The notes under the pieces: generated by a model
Databases searched by the model: none
What the model was told of the DNA's origin: nothing
The model's input: only the letters and a program-made list of their open reading frames with translations
Shown: positions 27,581 to 36,866 of the stretch, in pieces
How the letters are laid out: every line of letters begins with the position of its first letter
Position numbering within the stretch: the first letter of the stretch is position 1
Made by a program: the position numbers and the translations under genes
DNA from: Corynebacterium sp. zg-331
GTDB taxonomy: Bacteria > Actinomycetota > Actinomycetes > Mycobacteriales > Mycobacteriaceae
Assembly: GCF_014267345.1 (NCBI RefSeq)
Contig: NZ_JACMYD010000001.1
Coordinates: 124,001-188,000, forward strand
Length of the DNA: 64,000 bases
Reading direction: 5' to 3'

Positions 27581-29018
27581 GGGTAAAGAAAAGGTCGGTC
27601 TGATCGCTGAGGCCGGAAACCTGCGCGGCGTTCGGACCATAGGCCGCGATGCGCAGCTGGGTTCCGGTGTGCCGCTGGGATGTGGCGCTGGCGTCCGCCG
27701 TGGCGTAGCTCATAGTCATTTCCCCGCCCTCGCGGGTGCGCAGTGTACGGGTGAGCCCCGGGTAGGCATCGATGTCGCCCGCCTTCGGGGTGGGCACGAT
27801 CTGGCTGCTGTGTGCGTGATCGGCGGTGACTACCACGAGGGTTTCGCCATCGGCCTCGGCAAAGTCCAGGGCCTTGCGCACGGCCTCGTCAAGATCTACT
27901 GTCTCGCCGATCTGCCCGCAGGGGTTGGCGGCGTGATCTTGCTTGTCGATGGACGCCCCCTCAACCTGCAGAAAGAAGCCCTCTTCGTTGTCCTTGAGCA
28001 AGTCGATGGCGGTGCTCGTCATGTCCGCCAGCGACGGCACCTCGGCGGTGCGCTCGGGGTTTTCCGAGCACGACACGGCCCCCTCCTGGTAGCCGTTCTT
28101 GGTGGCCTTGGGTCCTTGCCACCGCACTGGCATGGTTCCTTCCGCAAAAAGCCCCAGCACGGGGTGATCCTGGTTGGCCTCGGTGATCGCGCGGAGCTCC
28201 TCGGCGGTGGTGGGAATCTGATAGCCGCGCTCGCGGGCCTGCTCCAGCAGCGTCGCTCCCCGGTAGGGGCCCGCCGTGGCCCGTTCGGCAAAGCTTTCAG
28301 CCCCGCCGCCGAGGCTGATATCCGCCCGGGTATCCAGGATCTGCTCGGAAATGGAGCCCCGCCCGCCGTTCTCCAGGGCGTCGCGCGGGCAGGCCTCGGC
28401 GGTATCTTTGGGGCCATAGCAGGCCCGGTCGGTCACGTGGGCGGCCTGGACGGCGGGGGTGGCGTCCTGCATGGCCGCGGTGGAGACGTTACCGGTGGCC
28501 AGCCCGGCCCGTTGGGCTCGCTCGAGGATGCTTTCCTGGGGCGTGCCATGAATGTCCACGGAGATGGCGCCGTTGTAGGTCTTGGTTCCGGTGGCCCAGG
28601 CGGAGCCGGAGGCGGCGGAGTCGGTGACGTAATTGGGCGTGCCGTCCCGGTGGAGGGAGTAGTGGGTGTATTGGCCGGTGACGGGCAAGGCGTCAAGGCC
28701 GGCGAACGATCCACCCGCGCCCTCGGCGTAGTTGCGGGCAGCGGTGATCTCGGAATCGCCCATGCCGTCCCCGATGAGAAGGATCACGTTTTTCGCGCCG
28801 GTGACGTCGATCGCCTCGCGCAGGCTCGGGGCTTGATCGCCGCGCAGGCGCCGTGCCCCGCCGTGCTCGGCGAGGTCTCCCACGGCCCTGCGGTCGAGGG
28901 GCTGGGCGGTGTGGTTGGGCGCGCCGATCGCCTGGTGTTCGGGGCCGGTGTACCCCGCGACGAGCCCGAGGCCGGCGATAAGAACCGCGGTAGGAAGAAG
29001 GCGGGGCGTGTACGACAT
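27558..29018 (-). CDS. phoA: Secreted alkaline phosphatase
   Basis: A 486-residue exported alkaline phosphatase that hydrolyses phosphomonoesters. The start I use (29018) is followed by a signal peptide ([17 protein letters not shown]) and preceded by GGAGG, and it excludes an upstream low-quality extension. Active-site motifs: [21 protein letters not shown] (metal aspartate), [13 protein letters not shown] with the phosphorylated serine near residue 130, [21 protein letters not shown], and the last histidine in RHTGTQL. Expected to be induced by phosphate starvation; no PHO box could be assigned with confidence. Confidence 0.93.
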   Translation of the reverse strand: MSYTPRLLPTAVLIAGLGLVAGYTGPEHQAIGAPNHTAQPLDRRAVGDLAEHGGARRLRGDQAPSLREAIDVTGAKNVILLIGDGMGDSEITAARNYAEGAGGSFAGLDALPVTGQYTHYSLHRDGTPNYVTDSAASGSAWATGTKTYNGAISVDIHGTPQESILERAQRAGLATGNVSTAAMQDATPAVQAAHVTDRACYGPKDTAEACPRDALENGGRGSISEQILDTRADISLGGGAESFAERATAGPYRGATLLEQARERGYQIPTTAEELRAITEANQDHPVLGLFAEGTMPVRWQGPKATKNGYQEGAVSCSENPERTAEVPSLADMTSTAIDLLKDNEEGFFLQVEGASIDKQDHAANPCGQIGETVDLDEAVRKALDFAEADGETLVVVTADHAHSSQIVPTPKAGDIDAYPGLTRTLRTREGGEMTMSYATADASATSQRHTGTQLRIAAYGPNAAQVSGLSDQTDLFFTLTEALGI

Positions 29019-29142
29019 GGTTTTCCTCCGGTGTGGTGACGAATGGATCGTTACCGGAGCCAACGTAGGCGGCCGCCGTAAACAGCGCGTGGCGGCGGCG
29101 ATGACCGCGGGTAAAAAATCGGTGAACAGACGGTAACCGGGT

Positions 29143-29589
29143 CTAATTCCCGCGTGGTTCCCGCTCCCGGCGTGCCCAGCAGTCCGGGCACAAGCCGTAG
29201 ATCTCGGCGTCGTGGCCGGTGAGGCTAAAGCCGTGGCGTGAGGAGACGTCCCGGGCCCACTGCTCCACGGGTCCGCCATCGATTTCCTTGGTGAAGCCGC
29301 ATTCCGTGCACACCAGGTGATGGTGGTGATCCTCGCTGAGACAATGGCGGTACAGGCTCTCGCCGCCGGCGACGCTGAGCACGTCCACCGCGTGGAGGTC
29401 GGCGAGTGATTGCAGGGTGCGATAGACGGTGGATAAGCCCACGGGGGTACCGCGCTGGATGAGTTCGGAGTGGATGGTCTTTGCCGAGGCGAAGTTGTTC
29501 AACGCGATGAGCGTGTCGATGACGGCTGCTCGCTGCTTGGTGTTGCGCGCGCCGAGCTTGGGCGCACGCATCGCGGATCTGTTGTTCAT
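29143..29589 (-). CDS. zur: Zinc uptake regulator Zur (Fur family)
   Basis: A 148-residue Fur-family repressor: N-terminal winged helix ([31 protein letters not shown]), the metal-binding [12 protein letters not shown] segment near residue 93, and a second zinc pair CPDC close to the C-terminus. Assignment to Zur rather than Fur rests on the adjacent ArsR-type regulator and glyS, the znr-zur-glyS arrangement of corynebacteria. It lies 49 bases after znr on the same strand and has AGAAGGA before its ATG. Confidence 0.88.
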   Translation of the reverse strand: MNNRSAMRAPKLGARNTKQRAAVIDTLIALNNFASAKTIHSELIQRGTPVGLSTVYRTLQSLADLHAVDVLSVAGGESLYRHCLSEDHHHHLVCTECGFTKEIDGGPVEQWARDVSSRHGFSLTGHDAEIYGLCPDCWARREREPRGN

Positions 29590-29638
29590 GCTCCGTGTCC
29601 TTCTCCGTGCTTGTCCCTCGGCTTCTGATCGCAGGGTA

Positions 29639-30049
29639 CTACATGGGTGCCGTGGGTAGTGGCGCGGAGTCTCCGGCGGAGGGGCCGGTGGCTTCCCGCG
29701 CGATGTCGATCTCGGTGATGGGTGCGCTCAGATGTGCGTGTGCCTGGGAGGCCAGGGTGATAATGCTCCGGAAGATGTCGTGAAGCTCGGGGGAACTCAG
29801 CGTGTAGCAGCGGCTGCGGCCCCGAGGGTGCGATATCACGATGCCGGCGTTTTTGAGGACGCGGAGGTGTTGGCTGATCAGGGGCTGCGGGCGATGGAGT
29901 TGCGTGACGATCTCGCTGACCATGCACTCGCGTTCCACGAGGAGGGCGAGGATGCTGAGGCGGATTTCCGAGTCGATCGCGCTGATCACTGCGCTGGCGG
30001 CGGCGCTGCGAGCAAGGAGGGCGTAGGGTTCTTCGGGGTGTCCTGGCAT
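29639..30049 (-). CDS. znr: ArsR/SmtB-family metal-responsive regulator (Znr)
   Basis: A 136-residue winged-helix regulator: EIRLSILALLVERECMVSEI, then the recognition helix HRPQPLISQHLRVLKNAGIV, then GRSRCYTL. ArsR-type proteins release DNA on binding Zn or similar metals, here complementing Zur by sensing excess zinc. The order znr-zur is that known from C. glutamicum, with znr regulating the pair; zinc specificity is inferred from context. Divergent from glyS across 340 bases. Confidence 0.86.
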   Translation of the reverse strand: MPGHPEEPYALLARSAAASAVISAIDSEIRLSILALLVERECMVSEIVTQLHRPQPLISQHLRVLKNAGIVISHPRGRSRCYTLSSPELHDIFRSIITLASQAHAHLSAPITEIDIAREATGPSAGDSAPLPTAPM

Positions 30050-30389
30050 GGCTGTTCTCGTTTATAAATCGTCCAGTAACTATTAACCAAATATGATAGA
30101 CCAAAAACGGGCGATCTGCGACGGGAGTGGAAGTTATCTGAATGATTCCGGTAACGAGGCTGACATTTATATTATACCCCTCCGCCTATGTCTTAGTCTC
30201 CGGGGATAATCTCCCGGCGATGCCCGGTCGTCGTCGCCAGCGATATCGTCGCGGGCGCCCCAGGGGTGGTTGGCGGAGCGCCGGAGGCGGGAGTGCGGCT
30301 AGAATGTCGAGGAATCCTTTTCCCGGTGCATCGCGCGTGACGTCGGGGAGGGTCACATCGGCGATTACTACTAGGAGGAATCCCCCCTT
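30050..30389. promoter_or_regulatory. Divergent znr/glyS regulatory region
   Basis: No gene seen in these 340 bases. The left third is AT-rich (TTTATAAATC near the znr start; AACCAAATATGATAGACC further out), suiting the znr promoter and an operator. On the plus strand an AT-rich TTTATATTATACC tract at 30166-30178 and TAGAAT at 30300-30305 are -10 candidates for glyS; the second gives a leader of about 78 bases. No T-box motif was recognised. Confidence 0.4.
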
Positions 30390-31775
30390 ATGGCGCAGCA
30401 GTCTGTCATCGAAACCGTGGTCAATCTGTGCAAGCGGCGCGGTCTGGTCTATCCGGCGGGAGAGATCTACGGTGGCACCCGCTCCGCCTGGGACTACGGC
30501 CCGCTGGGCGTGGAGCTGAAGGAAAACATCAAGCGTCAGTGGTGGCGGCACATGGTGACCTCCCGGGCCGACGTGGTGGGCGTGGATACCTCCGTGATCC
30601 AGCCGCGCCAGGTGTGGGTGGCCTCCGGCCACGTGGAGGTCTTTACCGATCCCCTGGTGGAGTCGCTCTACACGCACAAGCGCTACCGCGCGGATCACCT
30701 GATCGAGGCCTACGAGGAAAAGCACGGGCATCCCCCGGAGAACGGCCTGGCGGACATCAATGATCCGGAGACCGGCCAGCCCGGCAACTGGACGGAGCCG
30801 CGGGCCTTTTCCGGCCTGCTCAAGACCTTCCTGGGTCCGGTGGATGACGAGGAGGGCCTGCACTACCTGCGCCCGGAGACCGCCCAGGGCATCTTTATCA
30901 ACTTCAAGAACGTGATGAACTCCGCGCGCATGAAGCCCCCGTTCGGTATCGCCAACATCGGCAAGTCTTTCCGCAACGAGATCACCCCGGGTAACTTCAT
31001 CTTCCGCACCCGCGAGTTCGAGCAGATGGAGATGGAGTTCTTCGTCAAACCCGGTGAGGACGAGCAGTGGCACCAGTATTGGATTGATAACCGCTACCAG
31101 TGGTACGTGGATCTGGGCATCAACCCGGAGAACCTGCGCCTCTACGAACACCCCAAGGAGAAGCTCTCCCATTACTCCAAGCGCACGGTGGACGTGGAGT
31201 ACGCCTTTGGCTTTGCTGGCTCGCGCTGGGGCGAGCTGGAGGGGGTAGCCAACCGCACCGATTACGACCTGTGCGTGCACGCGGAAAGCTCCGGCGAGGA
31301 CTTAAGCTTCTACGACCAGGAGGCTGACGAGCGCTGGATCCCCTACTGCATCGAACCGGCTGCGGGTCTCGGGCGCTCCATGATGGCGTTTCTGGTCGAC
31401 GCCTATACCGAGGATGAGGCCCCCAACGCCAAGGGGGGGGTAGACAAGCGCGTGGTGCTGAAGCTGGACTACCGGCTCTCCCCGGTCAAGGTGGCTGTGC
31501 TGCCGTTGTCGAAGAAGGAACCGCTGGCGGGCAAGGCCAAGGAACTGGCCGATACCCTGCGTTCTTACTGGAACGTCGATTACGACACCTCCGGGGCCAT
31601 CGGTCGCCGGTATCGCCGCCAGGATGAGATCGGCACCCCCTTCTGCGTGACCGTGGACTTTGACACCCTGGAGGACGAGGCCGTGACGGTACGCGAGCGC
31701 GACACCATGGAGCAGGAGCGGGTGAAGATTGCCGATCTCGAGGCGTACCTGGCGCAGCGCCTGCTGGGGTGCTGA
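30390..31775 (+). CDS. glyS: Glycyl-tRNA synthetase (single-chain, alpha2 type)
   Basis: A 461-residue class II synthetase of the eukaryote-like dimeric type. Motifs: [14 protein letters not shown] and [13 protein letters not shown] at the start, motif 2 [25 protein letters not shown], motif 3 [12 protein letters not shown] near residue 335, and the C-terminal anticodon-binding domain ([12 protein letters not shown]). It charges tRNA-Gly. An AGGAGGA ribosome site precedes the ATG. Followed after 1 base by a membrane protein gene. Confidence 0.97.
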   Translation: MAQQSVIETVVNLCKRRGLVYPAGEIYGGTRSAWDYGPLGVELKENIKRQWWRHMVTSRADVVGVDTSVIQPRQVWVASGHVEVFTDPLVESLYTHKRYRADHLIEAYEEKHGHPPENGLADINDPETGQPGNWTEPRAFSGLLKTFLGPVDDEEGLHYLRPETAQGIFINFKNVMNSARMKPPFGIANIGKSFRNEITPGNFIFRTREFEQMEMEFFVKPGEDEQWHQYWIDNRYQWYVDLGINPENLRLYEHPKEKLSHYSKRTVDVEYAFGFAGSRWGELEGVANRTDYDLCVHAESSGEDLSFYDQEADERWIPYCIEPAAGLGRSMMAFLVDAYTEDEAPNAKGGVDKRVVLKLDYRLSPVKVAVLPLSKKEPLAGKAKELADTLRSYWNVDYDTSGAIGRRYRRQDEIGTPFCVTVDFDTLEDEAVTVRERDTMEQERVKIADLEAYLAQRLLGC

Positions 31776-31776
31776 G

Positions 31777-32289
31777 ATGATTTTTTCGGCTCGCTACACC
31801 TCCTGGGGTCCGCGCGGTGCCGCCACGCCCCTGCTGGTGGGGGAGGGGCCCGAGAAGCTGGGCACCTTTGGGGTGGAGCGCGCCACCGTGGGAGAGCAAA
31901 CCTGGATGCTGAGCGCCACCAAGGATCGCGCCAGCGCCACCACCCAGGATGGCCTTACCTTTACGATCACCGGCAACCTCGCCAGGGCTAAGAGCCTCGC
32001 TGTGAATCTAGGCGGCCGAGAGGTGACCCTCCTCAACGAGGCGCGCCAGGATTGGGTGATCGAGGACGCCGAGGGCGCGAAGATCGCGCAGTTTTCCGGC
32101 GGCAATAACGGCGTGCGACGCTGCGTGCTGGAGCTCGAGGAGACAGCGCGGTTGAGCACCGAGGAGGTCGTGGCTTTGAGCTGGTTCGTGCGCCTCATCC
32201 TGGAGGCTCGCCTCAGCGTTTCCTCCACGGTGCTCATCGTTACTTTGCTGGCGGCCACGCTCATTGCGGTCTTGGCCCTGCTACTCTAG
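31777..32289 (+). CDS. Hypothetical protein, beta-rich domain with C-terminal membrane anchor
   Basis: A 170-residue protein starting at the ATG one base after the glyS stop. Residues 1-140 look beta-rich with alternating polar/hydrophobic strands, resembling LURP-one/tubby-like folds. Residues 145-170 form a hydrophobic helix (TVLIVTLLAATLIAVLALLL). Its SWFVRLILEA helix resembles the end of the next gene product, so the two appear to be diverged paralogues. Function unknown. Confidence 0.72.
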   Translation: MIFSARYTSWGPRGAATPLLVGEGPEKLGTFGVERATVGEQTWMLSATKDRASATTQDGLTFTITGNLARAKSLAVNLGGREVTLLNEARQDWVIEDAEGAKIAQFSGGNNGVRRCVLELEETARLSTEEVVALSWFVRLILEARLSVSSTVLIVTLLAATLIAVLALLL

Positions 32290-32301
32290 GGCGCGGTCCT
32301 G

Positions 32302-32763
32302 GTGCGAGCGGTAGCGGCGGGTCGTTGGGTGTGGCGGGGCAACGAGCTGATCGATGCCAACGGCCACATGATCGCCTCGGTGCGCTCCGACGTCCTGCAT
32401 TGCGGCGAGGAGCGCCTGCTTATCGAGAGCTCGGCGGGGCCGCGATTTCGCGCCCGAGCAACCTCCACGAGCGGGGAGGTGTTGACCATCGCCCAGGCGG
32501 GATTCACGGTGCACCGGCTGCGCGCCCGCTGCGCGGAGCGCGAATACGAGTTGGCCCGCAGCAGCCCCTGGCGCAAGCAACGGCTGATCCTCAGCGAGGG
32601 CGCTGCCCTCGTGGTGGTGCGCCCCCTGATGAGCGGCTGCGTGGAGGTCGAGGAGGCTCCCGATGCCCCGCGCGCCATCGCTTCTCTCGACGCGATGTTC
32701 TTATCCTGGGCCTGCGTGCTCGTGGATTCCCCGGTCCGCCGACCGCGATGGAGCGGGGCCTAG
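32302..32763 (+). CDS. Hypothetical protein, LURP-like beta-rich fold, paralogue of the preceding gene
   Basis: A 153-residue protein from a GTG at 32302. Repeated beta segments (WVWRGNELIDANGHMIASV, ALVVVRPLMSGCVEVEE) and a C-terminal helix FLSWACVLVD parallel the preceding protein but without a full membrane span. The gene ends overlapping the TPM-domain gene by 4 bases (convergent). No recognised function. Confidence 0.65.
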   Translation: MRAVAAGRWVWRGNELIDANGHMIASVRSDVLHCGEERLLIESSAGPRFRARATSTSGEVLTIAQAGFTVHRLRARCAEREYELARSSPWRKQRLILSEGAALVVVRPLMSGCVEVEEAPDAPRAIASLDAMFLSWACVLVDSPVRRPRWSGA

Positions 32764-34730
32764 AAGCTCCCACCCACGACGTCGCCGTCATCGAAACCGC
32801 CGCCAAAGCCCCCGCCCTGGTGGTTTCCGCCGAGGATGGTGCCGATCATCATGCCGGTGAGTAACGTGCCCGCTCCGGAGCCGAATTCCTGGAGGCGTTG
32901 GCGTCGGTAGTGCTCGTCGATGTCGTGCTGCGCGGCCGCCACTGCGGTGTGGGCTTGCTGGGTCGCCTGACGCGCGATCGTCACCGCCTGGCGCAGATCC
33001 GTTTCTTCCAGGTCTCGGGCGCGACCGGCGAGTTGCTTGGCCTCGGAGAGGTCGGTGCGGGCCTGCGCGCCCACGAGCCTGCCGCGCGAGGCGATGAGAT
33101 CCTCCGCGCCCTGAATGGCCGCGCGCGCGGCGTCGCGATGCTGGCGATACACCCGCACTAGGCGATCCTGCGTGGAGGTGGTCTCTCGTAGGGCCTCGAG
33201 CTGCTCATCGAGGCGGGCATCGAGGTCGTTAAGCGTGGTATAGGCCCCCAGGGGATCCTCGTGTCCGGTGCTCGTGGCCATATCGATGCCCTCCCGGGCC
33301 CGTGCCACCAGTGCATCGAGCGCCGACCAGTCTGCCTGGGTGCCGTTGGCGGTGCCGCGGGAGCGCAGTTCCTGGGCCTCGATGATCTCCTCCTCTATCT
33401 CCTCGACGAGGGAGGACAGGGAGGCCCGCGCGGTGGCGATGTTGTCGTCGGCGTGTTCCACGGCGGAGAGCATTCGGTCGGCCATTTCCACGGCGTGTTC
33501 GGCCTCCCGGAGCACCATGACCAGTCCACCCTGCTGACCGGCGGGCTTGTTTGCCAACGAGCGCGCCGCGCTCAGGGAATGCTCGGCGGAATCCAGGCTC
33601 GCGGCGGCCAGCTCCGGATTCTCCCGCACGGAGGCAAGGGTGGACTCGGGGTATCGCTGTGCGAGGTTATTCAGGGTGTCGGTTACCTTGGGGAGACGGG
33701 CACGGATGTCCACGGTGCGCTGGGTGATCTCGGCGATCTTGTTATCCGCATCGAGGAGCAGGCTGCGCATGTCGGCAAAGTCCTTGGCCTGCTTATTCAG
33801 CTCCGCCTGGGCGGTGGCACAGGAGGAGATCACCTCGGTGAGCAGGGTGCGCTTTTCCTCGTCGGTTTCGGGGATCGCGTCGTGGAGCTGATCGTGAATG
33901 TCATAGGCCCGGCGCAGGGCCGCTTGCGCCTTATCCAGGGCGCGGCGAAACGGCCGGGTTCGTGCGGGACCGAACTCGGCGGCGGCCACGGTCAGTTCCT
34001 CCTCGCCGCGACGGACGGATTCGTCGGTGGCCACAAAGTAATCGTCGGCCACCTGCCCCAGGGCAGGGATGGGCAGTTGGGCGAGGGCGGCGGTGTCGGT
34101 GGGATCGATGCGGCGGGCGCTTTCTACCACCTGCTTGTTTTCCTCCCGCCGTCGTCTGCGGCTGGAATACCAGATGCCACCCCCGGTGCCCACCACGGCC
34201 AGGGCTCCGGCCCCCAGCCAGATCACGGAGTTCCCGGAGATCTGCCCGCTGGAATCCGCGGAATCGATAAAAGCGGAGGCGGCACCGTACCAATCATCGT
34301 TGTTCAGGTGGGACCGGGCGGCCTCGTACAGGGCGCGTTGTTCTGCGGTACTCCATTCTTCTCCTGCGGCCACGGCGACCTTCCGCGCCCCGGGATGAAC
34401 CACCAATAGCGCGAGATTCCCCCCGCCGCTGGCGCGCAGGGTCCGCTTGGCCCAGGTCGCGGAGTCTGTTCCCTCAAAGCCGGTCACAAAGGCAATCTTG
34501 AGGTTGCGGTGGTGGGCCTTTTGAAACTGAGAGATCCGCTGCTCCAGCTCGGTCACCTGTGCATCGTCGAGCACCCCGGCCTCGTCGCTGATCGCCTCGC
34601 TCAGGGCCGCGGGGGCGGCGGCAATCGCCGGGGCGGCGCCGGGAGCTGCGATCGCAGGGGCCGGCAGGAGAACCAGGGCGCAGGCTGCCGCCGCGGCAAG
34701 GGTGTGTCGTACGGGGGCATCGATCATCAT
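32760..34730 (-). CDS. TPM-domain membrane protein with long coiled-coil tail
   Basis: A 656-residue exported protein. Signal peptide at 1-30 (AAAAACALVLLPAPAIAAPG); TPM/YgcG domain about 40-165 (EISDEAGVLDDAQVTELEQRI-like start, NLALLVVHPGARKVAVA); one membrane helix near 185-205 (VIWLGAGALAVVGTGGGIWY); a long helical, coiled-coil region to about 600; and a Gly-rich end (GGGFGGGFDDGDVVGGSF). TPM proteins are putative phosphatases or photosystem-repair-like factors; a bacterial role is unclear. Start at ATG 34730, 7 bases after a TATCCT -10 box, so leaderless. Confidence 0.85.
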   Translation of the reverse strand: MMIDAPVRHTLAAAAACALVLLPAPAIAAPGAAPAIAAAPAALSEAISDEAGVLDDAQVTELEQRISQFQKAHHRNLKIAFVTGFEGTDSATWAKRTLRASGGGNLALLVVHPGARKVAVAAGEEWSTAEQRALYEAARSHLNNDDWYGAASAFIDSADSSGQISGNSVIWLGAGALAVVGTGGGIWYSSRRRRREENKQVVESARRIDPTDTAALAQLPIPALGQVADDYFVATDESVRRGEEELTVAAAEFGPARTRPFRRALDKAQAALRRAYDIHDQLHDAIPETDEEKRTLLTEVISSCATAQAELNKQAKDFADMRSLLLDADNKIAEITQRTVDIRARLPKVTDTLNNLAQRYPESTLASVRENPELAAASLDSAEHSLSAARSLANKPAGQQGGLVMVLREAEHAVEMADRMLSAVEHADDNIATARASLSSLVEEIEEEIIEAQELRSRGTANGTQADWSALDALVARAREGIDMATSTGHEDPLGAYTTLNDLDARLDEQLEALRETTSTQDRLVRVYRQHRDAARAAIQGAEDLIASRGRLVGAQARTDLSEAKQLAGRARDLEETDLRQAVTIARQATQQAHTAVAAAQHDIDEHYRRQRLQEFGSGAGTLLTGMMIGTILGGNHQGGGFGGGFDDGDVVGGSF

Positions 34731-34737
34731 GGGGGCC

Positions 34738-34759
34738 AGGATACTCAACTGGATAAGAT
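34738..34759. promoter_or_regulatory. Back-to-back leaderless promoters of the TPM gene and dgt
   Basis: Only 36 bases lie between the two start codons. TATCCT (minus strand, 34743-34738) ends 7 bases before the TPM ATG, and TAAGAT (plus, 34754-34759) ends 7 bases before the dgt ATG at 34767. The -10 elements are only 10 bases apart, so simultaneous polymerase binding is unlikely. Confidence 0.5.
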
Positions 34760-34766
34760 GAGGTCG

Positions 34767-36062
34767 ATGAGCACGAGGCACACCCACCAATACACCGACG
34801 AGGATAACCAGCGGCGGTATGTCGAGGCCCCCAAGGGCGGCGGCCTGGGCGGCCCGCCTCAGGAACAGCGCAGCGAGTTCTCTCGCGATCGTGACCGCGT
34901 GCTGCACTCGGCGGCGCTGCGGCGCCTTGCCGATAAGACCCAGGTGGTGCGTCCCCGCGATGGTGATACCCCCCGCACCCGCCTGACCCACTCCCTGGAG
35001 GTGGCCCAGATTGCCCGCGGCATCGGCACGGGCCTGGGGCTGGATCCGCACCTAGCGGAGCTTGCCGGTCTGACCCACGACATCGGACACCCACCCTATG
35101 GACACAACGGGGAGCGCGCCCTCGATGACGTCGCCCAGGACTGCGGAGGCTTTGAGGGCAACGCCCAGACGCTGCGGATACTCACCCGCCTGGAACCCAA
35201 AGTGCTCGACGAAGAGGGGCGCAGCTTTGGCCTCAATCTCACCCGCGCCGCCCTGGATGCCACCTGCAAGTACCCCCGACTGCGCACCAACCCGGATGGC
35301 ACGGCGAACCGCAAGTACGGCTGCTACGACGAGGACGCCGCGGTGTTGGAATGGGTGCGCAGCGGCCACAGCGATGCCACCCCGTCGATGGAGGCCCAGG
35401 TCATGGACTGGGCCGACGACGTCGCCTATTCCGTCCACGACGTGGAAGACGGCATCGTCTCCGGGCGCGTCTCGCTGGCCGTGCTGTGGGACTTTGTGGA
35501 ACTCGCCGCGCTCGCGGAAAAGGGCGCGCGGGCCTTCGGCGGTACCCGAGAGGAACTCGTCGAGGCAGCCGACGGCCTGCGCCGGCTGCCCCTGGTGGCC
35601 CAGTGCGCGGAGTTTGACGCCAGCCTGCGCGCCCACTCCACCTTGAAGAGGCTCACCAGCGAGCTCGTGGGGCGCTATGTCTCCTCTACCATCAACGCCA
35701 CCCTGGCGGCCCACCCAGGGGGCGCGGGCTGGCTCGGCCGTCTCCACGGCAGGCTCGTGGTGCCGCCCCAGGCGCGTGCCGAGGTCATGCTGCTCAAGAC
35801 GATCGCCGTGCTCTACGTCATGGACGAGCACCGTCACCTGGTGCGGCAAGATCAGCAGCGCGATCGCATCTACCGCGTCTTCGACTACCTCTGCGCGGGC
35901 GGCCCCGGCGCCCTTGACCCCATGATGCGGCAGTGGTGGCATGAGGCCGAAGGGGAGGCCGCGCGTCAGCGCGTGGTGATCGATCAGATTGCCTCGATGA
36001 CGGAATCTCGCCTGGAGCGCCTGGCGCGCCGGGCGGCGAGCCTATCGGATTTTTGGGGGTAG
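34767..36062 (+). CDS. dgt: Deoxyguanosinetriphosphate triphosphohydrolase-like HD protein
   Basis: A 431-residue HD-domain dNTPase. Motifs: the TRLTHSLEVAQIARG histidine, the LTHDIGHPPYGHNGE HD pair near residues 104-113, and MDWADDVAYSVHDVEDGI with the metal aspartate. Such enzymes cut dNTPs to nucleoside plus triphosphate. I prefer the ATG at 34767 over 34758 because it fits a leaderless -10 box. It lies one gene before dnaG on the plus strand, consistent with a replication-related neighbourhood. Confidence 0.92.
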   Translation: MSTRHTHQYTDEDNQRRYVEAPKGGGLGGPPQEQRSEFSRDRDRVLHSAALRRLADKTQVVRPRDGDTPRTRLTHSLEVAQIARGIGTGLGLDPHLAELAGLTHDIGHPPYGHNGERALDDVAQDCGGFEGNAQTLRILTRLEPKVLDEEGRSFGLNLTRAALDATCKYPRLRTNPDGTANRKYGCYDEDAAVLEWVRSGHSDATPSMEAQVMDWADDVAYSVHDVEDGIVSGRVSLAVLWDFVELAALAEKGARAFGGTREELVEAADGLRRLPLVAQCAEFDASLRAHSTLKRLTSELVGRYVSSTINATLAAHPGGAGWLGRLHGRLVVPPQARAEVMLLKTIAVLYVMDEHRHLVRQDQQRDRIYRVFDYLCAGGPGALDPMMRQWWHEAEGEAARQRVVIDQIASMTESRLERLARRAASLSDFWG

Positions 36063-36079
36063 CCCGCCGGCGCGGGTGG

Positions 36080-36346
36080 CTAGAGCTGGAGCGCGATGCC
36101 GAGGTCGCCCAGTACCTCGCGGACGGCGCGGTCGTCTGCGGTGGGGAGATCCCACTGGGCGCAGACGATGGTGCGCACCTGGGTCTCGCGCAACAGGTCG
36201 GCCATGGCATCCAGGTTGGTGGGGGCGGAGCGCTCCCCGCGGAACAGGCAGCGGGCCAGGGCTTGGTAGAGATCGTGGCGGGAGGCCAGCGGGCGGGTGA
36301 TGAGCAGGGGGGCGTGGGGCATGAGGCGGCGCGGCTTATTCGGCAT
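36080..36346 (-). CDS. Barstar-like ribonuclease inhibitor
   Basis: An 88-residue protein resembling the barstar family: small, alpha/beta, with TNLDAMADLLRE at residues 43-54 (the barstar helix that plugs the RNase active site) and acidic/aromatic residues TIVCAQWDLPTADD. It would protect the cytoplasm from the upstream RNase. The start overlaps the RNase stop by 11 bases, so the two are coupled. Assignment is by motif plus context. Confidence 0.82.
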   Translation of the reverse strand: MPNKPRRLMPHAPLLITRPLASRHDLYQALARCLFRGERSAPTNLDAMADLLRETQVRTIVCAQWDLPTADDRAVREVLGDLGIALQL

Positions 36347-36791
36347 CGGGGATTTCGCAGAAGGATTCGTAATGGTCCGAGGTGTAATACCATACCTCGG
36401 GGTCGGTGGCCTGGGGACCGCCGGTGACGATGCGCCGGGGTCCGCGGTGGGAAAGCCCGGGGGTGTCCACGGTGTATTCGCGGTAATAGTCGCGATCCTG
36501 CGGGGGCAGGTGACCCTCGTAATTGCCGAATCGCACCCCGTCGTTATCCGGGTGGGCGAAGGGCCCGCCGTCCTCGATGGCCGCGATGACCTTTCCGGCT
36601 TCCCGCGGCAGGCTGGCCACGGGGCACGTATTGCCGGTGGAATCCGGGGCGTCGGCGGCGGTGGTGGTGCCCACCGGGGTTGCCGGGGAATCGCCGGGAT
36701 CCAGGCCGAACCAGGCGGCCGCTCCCGCCACGGCGATGCCCCCGAGGGAGGCGAGGAGGGTGCGCAGCCGGGTGCGGGGTGGAGCAGTCAT
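36336..36791 (-). CDS. Secreted guanyl-specific ribonuclease (RNase Sa/barnase family)
   Basis: A 151-residue protein from the ATG at 36791 (an alternative ATG at 36803 adds 4 residues). An N-terminal membrane/signal segment (LLASLGGIAVAGAAAWFG) precedes a linker and a compact RNase N1 domain. Catalytic residues are visible: Glu in YYREYTVDTPG, Arg in GPRRIVTGG, His in SDHYESFCEIP, plus two cysteines as in RNase Sa. It degrades RNA after guanosine. Paired with a barstar-like gene, it is a toxin/immunity-like secreted nuclease unit. Confidence 0.88.
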   Translation of the reverse strand: MTAPPRTRLRTLLASLGGIAVAGAAAWFGLDPGDSPATPVGTTTAADAPDSTGNTCPVASLPREAGKVIAAIEDGGPFAHPDNDGVRFGNYEGHLPPQDRDYYREYTVDTPGLSHRGPRRIVTGGPQATDPEVWYYTSDHYESFCEIPDAE

Positions 36792-36866
36792 GCTTAGTAT
36801 CATGGCACGCCCCCTCTGCTGGGGAGGGACGGTACCGTGGTTTGACCGCGCCGGTAAGTTGGAGGC

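Noticed and set aside
29019..29142. PHO box upstream of phoA (two CTGTTyAC repeats)
   Set aside because: The repeats are short and their spacing does not match a known PhoR or PhoP site that I can verify.
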